Positions 5,356-8,144 of a stretch of DNA of 8,144 nucleotides are shown here, piece by piece (the stretch's first letter is position 1; every line of letters starts with the position of its first letter). The position numbers and the translations under genes are program-made. The stretch covers positions 1 to 8,144 of the forward strand of contig JACPQP010000516.1 of NCBI GenBank assembly GCA_016190465.1, written 5' to 3'. The notes beneath the pieces are model-generated. The model saw nothing but the letters and a program-made list of their open reading frames with translations. It was not told the DNA's origin and searched no databases. The DNA comes from Chloroflexota bacterium (lineage in GTDB: Bacteria; Chloroflexota; UBA6077; FW602-bin22; JACPQP01).

Positions 5356-6428
5356 CACCCCCCCAGGATGCTCTCGACACTGACGCCGAGATCCTGGGCA
5401 GTGGCGACCAGGCGCTCCCGGATCGTCTCGGGGAGCGGCACGCCCTCGGCAAGCCGACGGATGCGCGTTTGCGCCTCGGGCTCCCCCGGCGTCATCACCC
5501 GGTCGAACCCCGGTGCAGGCGGCACCGAGCGGATCCGGTCCAGGAACTCGCCGACCGACGCACCGTAGCTCTCCGCGGGACGGAACGCGGCCGCGTCGAT
5601 GCCGAGCAGCAGCGTGCCCGCCCCCCGGCCATTCGACGAGAACCGGTCCACGCCGATCAGGTAGGCCGAGAGCACGTTCACCACGAGCGCGAGCGAGTAG
5701 CCCTTGTGTCCGGCGAACGGGAGCAGCATCCCCCCGTTGTAGTAGTCGTCTGGATCGACGCTGGGATGTCCCTCTTTGTCCAGGATGCAGCCTGGCGGCA
5801 GCTTCTCGCCTTTGCTGCGGGCCACCTGGATCTTCCCCTCGGCGATGACGCTCGTCGCGAAGTCGACGATCATCGGCTCGCTCCTGATCTCGTTGGGCGG
5901 CCCGGCGGGAATACCGAACGAGATCGGGTTCGTGCCAAGGGCCCGTGCCGCGCCGCCGTGAGGGGTGGTGGTCCCGCCAGAGCCGGTGCCGGCGCTCGTG
6001 ACCATCAGCAGCACACCCTGGCGGGCCGCCTGCGTCGCGTATTCCCCGAGTCGGCCGATGTGGTTGCACTCGACGATGCCGACCAGGCTTACCTTCTCGC
6101 GCCGCGCCTTCTCGACCGCGATACCGGTCGCGACGTGGGCCGCGTAGTGGCCAAACCCGCGCCGGCCGGACATCAGGGCGGTGCAGGCGGTCTGCTCGAT
6201 GAGCGTCGGCCGGGCATCGGGGATGAGCCCGCCGGCCTTGATCTGCGCGACGTAGGCCGGAACGCGGAGGATGCCGTGAGAATCGTGGCCGACGAGGTTG
6301 CTTTCGACCAGGATGTCGGCGACGGTCGCCGCGATGTCGGACGGCGTGCCCGCTGCCTCGAAGATGACCCGACCGGCCTTCCGCAGCCTCTCGTGTGGCA
6401 CGTGTGACACGTGTGGAACGCCGGGCAC
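5355..6428 (-). CDS. Ldh2-type NAD(P)-dependent dehydrogenase (malate/L-lactate dehydrogenase family)
   Basis: This 357-residue protein belongs to the Ldh2/YbiC family (COG2055), NAD(P)-linked oxidoreductases distinct from Rossmann-type MDH/LDH. Members oxidise malate, L-lactate, ureidoglycolate or sulfolactate, or reduce cyclic imino acids. Family landmarks are GHDSHGILRVP (47-57) with the catalytic His at 51, ECNHIGRLGEY (120-130), GTNPISFGIPAG (165-176), MIVDFATSVIAEGKI (186-200) and PFAGHKGYSLAL (237-248). The length is normal. The start is a GTG at 6428, chosen because GGAGGAGA lies just upstream. The N-terminus HVSHVPH is coded by a short gtgtgacac-type repetition, so later GTGs are possible starts. 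The gene is followed with a one-base overlap by an HD hydrolase. Substrate is not predictable from the sequence alone. Confidence 0.9.
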   Translation of the reverse strand: MPGVPHVSHVPHERLRKAGRVIFEAAGTPSDIAATVADILVESNLVGHDSHGILRVPAYVAQIKAGGLIPDARPTLIEQTACTALMSGRRGFGHYAAHVATGIAVEKARREKVSLVGIVECNHIGRLGEYATQAARQGVLLMVTSAGTGSGGTTTPHGGAARALGTNPISFGIPAGPPNEIRSEPMIVDFATSVIAEGKIQVARSKGEKLPPGCILDKEGHPSVDPDDYYNGGMLLPFAGHKGYSLALVVNVLSAYLIGVDRFSSNGRGAGTLLLGIDAAAFRPAESYGASVGEFLDRIRSVPPAPGFDRVMTPGEPEAQTRIRRLAEGVPLPETIRERLVATAQDLGVSVESILGG

Positions 6429-6453
6429 CTGTTCTCCTCCTCGCTGAGCGGTC

Positions 6454-6472
6454 AGCGTACGCTATTAGAGCA
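6454..6472 (-). promoter_or_regulatory. Promoter and possible operator of the dehydrogenase/HD operon
   Basis: Read on the - strand, TGCTCTAAT (6472-6464) is a TGn-extended -10 with five of six consensus bases. A perfect 10-bp palindrome AGCGTACGCT (6454-6463) sits immediately after it, over the expected transcription start, where a repressor could bind. The GGAGGAGA ribosome site follows. Confidence 0.45.
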
Positions 6473-6504
6473 GTGCGCAGAACCATTGAGCAGGGGATGG
6501 ACCT

Positions 6505-6605
6505 CCCCCCCCAGCCCGCCGTTCCCGAGCCGGCCGGCGCGGGAAGGAGGAGCCGCCACCCCCCTCCCCGCGTCGGGCTCCATCAGGAACGGCGGGAAGG
6601 GGGGA
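6505..6605 (+). repeat. Palindromic dispersed element, copy 2
   Basis: The arms are CCGCCGTTCCCGAGCC (6516-6531) and GGCTCCATCAGGAACGGCGG (6576-6595). The right half is identical over at least 35 bases to the copy at 4656-4767, while the middle (6532-6560) differs. It lies in the 334-base gap between divergent genes (6429-6762). Apart from this element and the two promoters I see nothing in that gap. Confidence 0.75.
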
Positions 6606-6690
6606 AAGGTCGGACCCCTGCGCTGTATTCAGGCTGAGTCGCTGCCCCCTACTGTATCCGAAGCGAGGCTGTCCTGACAAGGGGCTGACG

Positions 6691-6699
6691 TGGTACTAT
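6691..6699 (+). promoter_or_regulatory. Extended -10 promoter element for the coiled-coil membrane protein gene
   Basis: TGGTACTAT (TG, one base, TACTAT) closely matches the element before murB. A CTGACA at 6674-6679 is only 14 bases upstream, too close for a standard -35. Transcription would start near 6706. Confidence 0.45.
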
Positions 6700-6750
6700 G
6701 GCCATCACGTGAGCGGACGAACCGCGGGGAATGGTGGGGAAGCGGTGCGG

Positions 6751-6756
6751 AAGGAG
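6751..6756 (+). promoter_or_regulatory. Ribosome binding site deciding the start at 6763
   Basis: AAGGAG at 6751-6756 lies six bases before the ATG at 6763. It favours this start over the in-frame GTG at 6709. Confidence 0.65.
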
Positions 6757-6762
6757 AACGCT

Positions 6763-7056
6763 ATGAGGCCGGGCGACTCGGTCGATCTCCAAACGGTCGC
6801 CTACATCCAGGCCCAGGTCACTCAAGTGCGAGAGCGCGCCGAGGCGCTGGCGCAACAGGTGAAGACGATCAGCGGGCAGATCGAGCGGCTGGAGTATGTC
6901 GTTCGCCAGGCGGCCGAAGAGAGCACCTCGCGCGCCCAGATGGCGGACCTGCGGATCAGCCAACTGCGCCACCAGATGCAGTTCGCCATCGGCGCCCTGG
7001 CCCTCGGTGGGCTGATCGCGATCGGCGCGGTCGCCGCGACGGCGCTCAGCCGGTAG
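6763..7056 (+). CDS. Small coiled-coil protein with a C-terminal membrane anchor, unknown function
   Basis: I do not recognise this 97-residue protein. Residues 9-72 are a long helical stretch with a heptad-like pattern (VAYIQAQVTQVRERAEALAQ, then IERLEYVVRQAAEE, then ADLRISQLRHQMQ), consistent with a coiled coil. A single hydrophobic segment (about 73-93, QFAIGALALGGLIAIGAVAA) ends four residues before the stop. This is a tail-anchor layout, with the coiled coil probably in the cytoplasm. The start is the ATG at 6763 with AAGGAG. A GTG at 6709 in frame would add 18 residues and sits almost at the predicted transcription start. The gene is monocistronic, followed by a palindrome and then a separate moaDE promoter. 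It could assist a membrane complex or septum factor, but nothing in the sequence says which. Confidence 0.75.
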   Translation: MRPGDSVDLQTVAYIQAQVTQVRERAEALAQQVKTISGQIERLEYVVRQAAEESTSRAQMADLRISQLRHQMQFAIGALALGGLIAIGAVAATALSR

Positions 7057-7066
7057 GTCGAGGGGA

Positions 7067-7114
7067 GATTTCCGATTACGTAAACCTGCAATCGGCAATC
7101 TGAAATCGGCAATC
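7067..7114. repeat. Inverted and tandem 'aatcggcaatc' repeat after the coiled-coil gene
   Basis: GATTTCCGATT (7067-7077) can pair with AATCGGCAATC (7090-7100) over ten of eleven bases, forming a hairpin 10 bases past the stop. AATCGGCAATC is repeated at 7104-7114. It may serve as a transcript end, though no T-run follows. It is less GC-rich than its surroundings and looks like a repeat of another family from those elsewhere in the window. Confidence 0.6.
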
Positions 7115-7125
7115 GTCTGCGGCCG

Positions 7126-7134
7126 TGTTACACT
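7126..7134 (+). promoter_or_regulatory. Extended -10 promoter element for the moaD-moaE gene
   Basis: TGTTACACT (TG, one base, TACACT) lies 34 bases before the GTG start. A purine-rich ribosome site GGGGAGGG (7155-7162) follows, five bases before the GTG at 7168. No -35 hexamer is clear. Confidence 0.4.
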
Positions 7135-7167
7135 CACCAGAGGACAGGCCATCCGGGGAGGGCAGGG

Positions 7168-7854
7168 GTGCACGTCGTCGTTCGATTCTTTGCCAGCCAT
7201 CGCGAGGCGATTGGGCGAAGCCAGGTCGAGTATGATCTGACGCCCGGCTCGACCGTTGACGATCTGGCCCGGCACCTGGCCGAGCAGTTCCCTGGACTGG
7301 CCAGCCGGCTGGGGCACTGCCGCTACGCGGTCAACCGCGAGTACGTCGACCCTGGCACGACGCTGTCGGATGGGGATGAGGTGGTGCTGATCCCACCGGT
7401 CGCCGGAGGAGAGACCCGGGAGGATGAGTCGGTTCGGATGGGGCCGAAGCGGTTTGAGATCGTGGATCGGCCGATCGACGTGCAGGCCGTCGTCGACAGG
7501 GTGGCGGACCACCGCGCGGGGGCCATCGTGGTCTTCCTCGGCGTGGTCCGCGACCACTCGCAGAGCGGCCGGCCGACTCGTGCCCTCTACTATGAGGGCT
7601 ATGCGGAGATGGCCGAAGCGAAGATGGCCGAGATCGCGGATGCGATTCGCCAGCGATGGGGTTTCACGCGCGTCGCGATGACGCACCGGGTCGGGCACCT
7701 GGAGGTGGGCGAGGCGAGCGTGGTGATCGCCATCGCCACCCCGCACCGCAAGCAGGCGTTCGAGGCGTGCGAGTACGCCATCGACACGCTGAAGCGGTCG
7801 GTGCCGATCTGGAAGAAGGAGATCGGCCCCGACGGCGAGGAGTGGGTCGAGTAG
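7168..7854 (+). CDS. MoaD-MoaE fusion: both subunits of molybdopterin synthase in one chain
   Basis: Molybdopterin synthase adds two sulfurs to cyclic pyranopterin monophosphate during molybdenum cofactor synthesis. Normally MoaD is the small ubiquitin-like sulfur carrier and MoaE the catalytic subunit. Here one 228-residue chain carries both. Residues 1-81 are MoaD, from VVVRFFASHREAIG to EVVLIPPVAGG, ending in the diglycine G80-G81. A linker of about 15 residues leads to MoaE (about 96-228). MoaE motifs are FLGVVRDH (R128), YYEGYAEMAE (141-150), HRVGHLEVGE (173-182), PHRKQAFEA (192-200) and LKRSVPIWKKE (208-218). Lysines 209 and 216 match the spacing of catalytic K119 and K126 of E. coli MoaE. 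As in mycobacterial MoaX, the diglycine is internal and would have to be freed to become a thiocarboxylate. The start is a GTG with GGGGAGGG upstream. No other Mo-cofactor genes are in the window. Confidence 0.93.
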   Translation: MHVVVRFFASHREAIGRSQVEYDLTPGSTVDDLARHLAEQFPGLASRLGHCRYAVNREYVDPGTTLSDGDEVVLIPPVAGGETREDESVRMGPKRFEIVDRPIDVQAVVDRVADHRAGAIVVFLGVVRDHSQSGRPTRALYYEGYAEMAEAKMAEIADAIRQRWGFTRVAMTHRVGHLEVGEASVVIAIATPHRKQAFEACEYAIDTLKRSVPIWKKEIGPDGEEWVE

Positions 7855-7880
7855 GGGCAGGCCCCTGTGCCTGCCCCTAC
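7851..7880 (+). terminator. Strong perfect hairpin overlapping the moaD-moaE stop
   Basis: GTAGGGGCAGGC (7851-7862) and GCCTGCCCCTAC (7869-7880) form a perfect 12-bp stem with a CCCTGT loop. The left arm includes the TAG stop codon at 7852-7854. No T-run follows, so it may stabilise or slow the transcript rather than act as a classical terminator. It also looks like a repeat family member. Confidence 0.5.
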
Positions 7881-7945
7881 GGCTGGGGCAGGCACGAGGG
7901 CAGACACGAGGGCAGGCGCCAGGGGAGCGCCACACAATTGTGGTA
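7881..7945. repeat. Short direct repeats and small palindromes after the moaD-moaE gene
   Basis: CACGAGGGCAG occurs at 7893-7903 and again at 7905-7915 (12-base period). A small stem GGCGC/GCGCC is at 7915-7931, and the palindrome CACAATTGTG is at 7933-7942. There is no coding potential. Confidence 0.5.
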
Positions 7946-7952
7946 GCCGCAT

Positions 7953-8068
7953 GGCGCGGGAACGGCCCTCACCCCCTGCCCCCTCTCCCACGGGGAGAGG
8001 GGGTGCCGTGCCGCTCCCCTTCCCCCAGTATGGGGTGTGGGGGCTGGGGTGCGGGCCGTTCCCGCGCC
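7953..8068. mobile_element. 116-bp element with long terminal inverted repeats (MITE-like)
   Basis: The left end GGCGCGGGAACGGCCCTCAC (7953-7972) is matched at the right end (8068-8049, reverse strand) by GGCGCGGGAACGGCCCGCAC, one mismatch in 20, and similarity continues weakly inward. Inside are a copy of the 'cctcacccccta' palindrome with an 11-bp stem CCCCCTCTCCC/GGGAGAGGGGG (7979-7989, 7993-8003) and C-rich tracts. It has no coding capacity. No target-site duplication is obvious, so it may be a non-autonomous transposable element or just a composite palindromic repeat. Confidence 0.55.
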
Positions 8069-8144
8069 GACCGGCGTCCGGCGGATTGCTGACTACTCAT
8101 CGCTACATACCTGGGCGTGGAGGTGCACGTGGACAGCCTGGCGA
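8069..8144 (+). other. Window end: possible start of a truncated gene
   Basis: GGAGG (8119-8123) is followed five bases later by a GTG (8129) whose open frame reads V-D-S-L-A to the window edge. The sample is far too short to judge. A second GTG at 8117 could also be used. No convincing promoter is visible upstream. Confidence 0.15.

Noticed and set aside
4483..5568. + strand frame of 361 residues through the 41-bp array and opposite the HD gene
   Set aside because: The first third is translated tandem repeat (Gly/Pro-rich), and the rest is antisense to a motif-complete HD hydrolase.
1..8144. tRNA, rRNA or riboswitch genes
   Set aside because: No cloverleaf, CCA-flanked or known riboswitch core was recognised by eye in any intergenic space. 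A covariance-model search would be needed to be certain.

Overview
This window is chromosomal DNA from a GC-rich bacterium. The gene set (type II-like MurB, Ddl, FtsQ, a MoaD-MoaE fusion, an Ldh2-family dehydrogenase) and intergenic spaces filled with G/C-rich palindromic repeats suggest Chloroflexota, perhaps the Thermomicrobia (Sphaerobacter/Nitrolancea side). That assignment is an impression from gene content and repeat style, not a computed placement.

Layout. Bases 1-734 hold a toxin-antitoxin-like locus: an intact excisionase-type HTH gene (154-492) and a decayed PIN-domain toxin gene. The PIN frame is broken by an apparent one-base insertion and then runs into a piece of an AbrB/MazE-type antitoxin. 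A low-complexity repeat (728-907) follows. Next comes a short division and wall cluster on the + strand: murB (983-1885), ddl (2022-3128) and ftsQ (3128-3919). These make, use or organise peptidoglycan precursors (UDP-MurNAc, D-Ala-D-Ala, divisome assembly). The run ends after ftsQ with no ftsA or ftsZ. A repeat-bounded GlsB/YeaQ-type membrane protein gene follows on the - strand (4124-4465). Then, also on the - strand, there is a two-gene operon of an Ldh2-type NAD(P)-dependent dehydrogenase and an HD-domain hydrolase (6428 to 4795). Divergent from it on the + strand are a small coiled-coil membrane protein (6763-7056) and a MoaD-MoaE fusion, i.e. a one-polypeptide molybdopterin synthase (7168-7854). 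The last 290 bases are repeats and short non-coding sequence.

Nearly every intergenic space carries a repeat. These include a 'cttcgtgtcttcgtggt' low-complexity family (728-907, 3920-4008), a 41-bp tandem array with an inverted relative across glsB, an 80-95 bp palindromic element at 4656-4767 and 6505-6605 with an inverted half copy at 1964-1995, a 'cctcacccccta' palindrome (1890-1963, 7967-8035), and a 116-bp element with long terminal inverted repeats (7953-8068). Three gene pairs overlap by the same TGATG stop-start arrangement, and several genes have TGn-extended -10 promoters. I found no complete novel system. The most notable features are the collapsed TA locus, the repeat-bounded glsB cassette, the MoaD-MoaE fusion and the short inverted-repeat elements.
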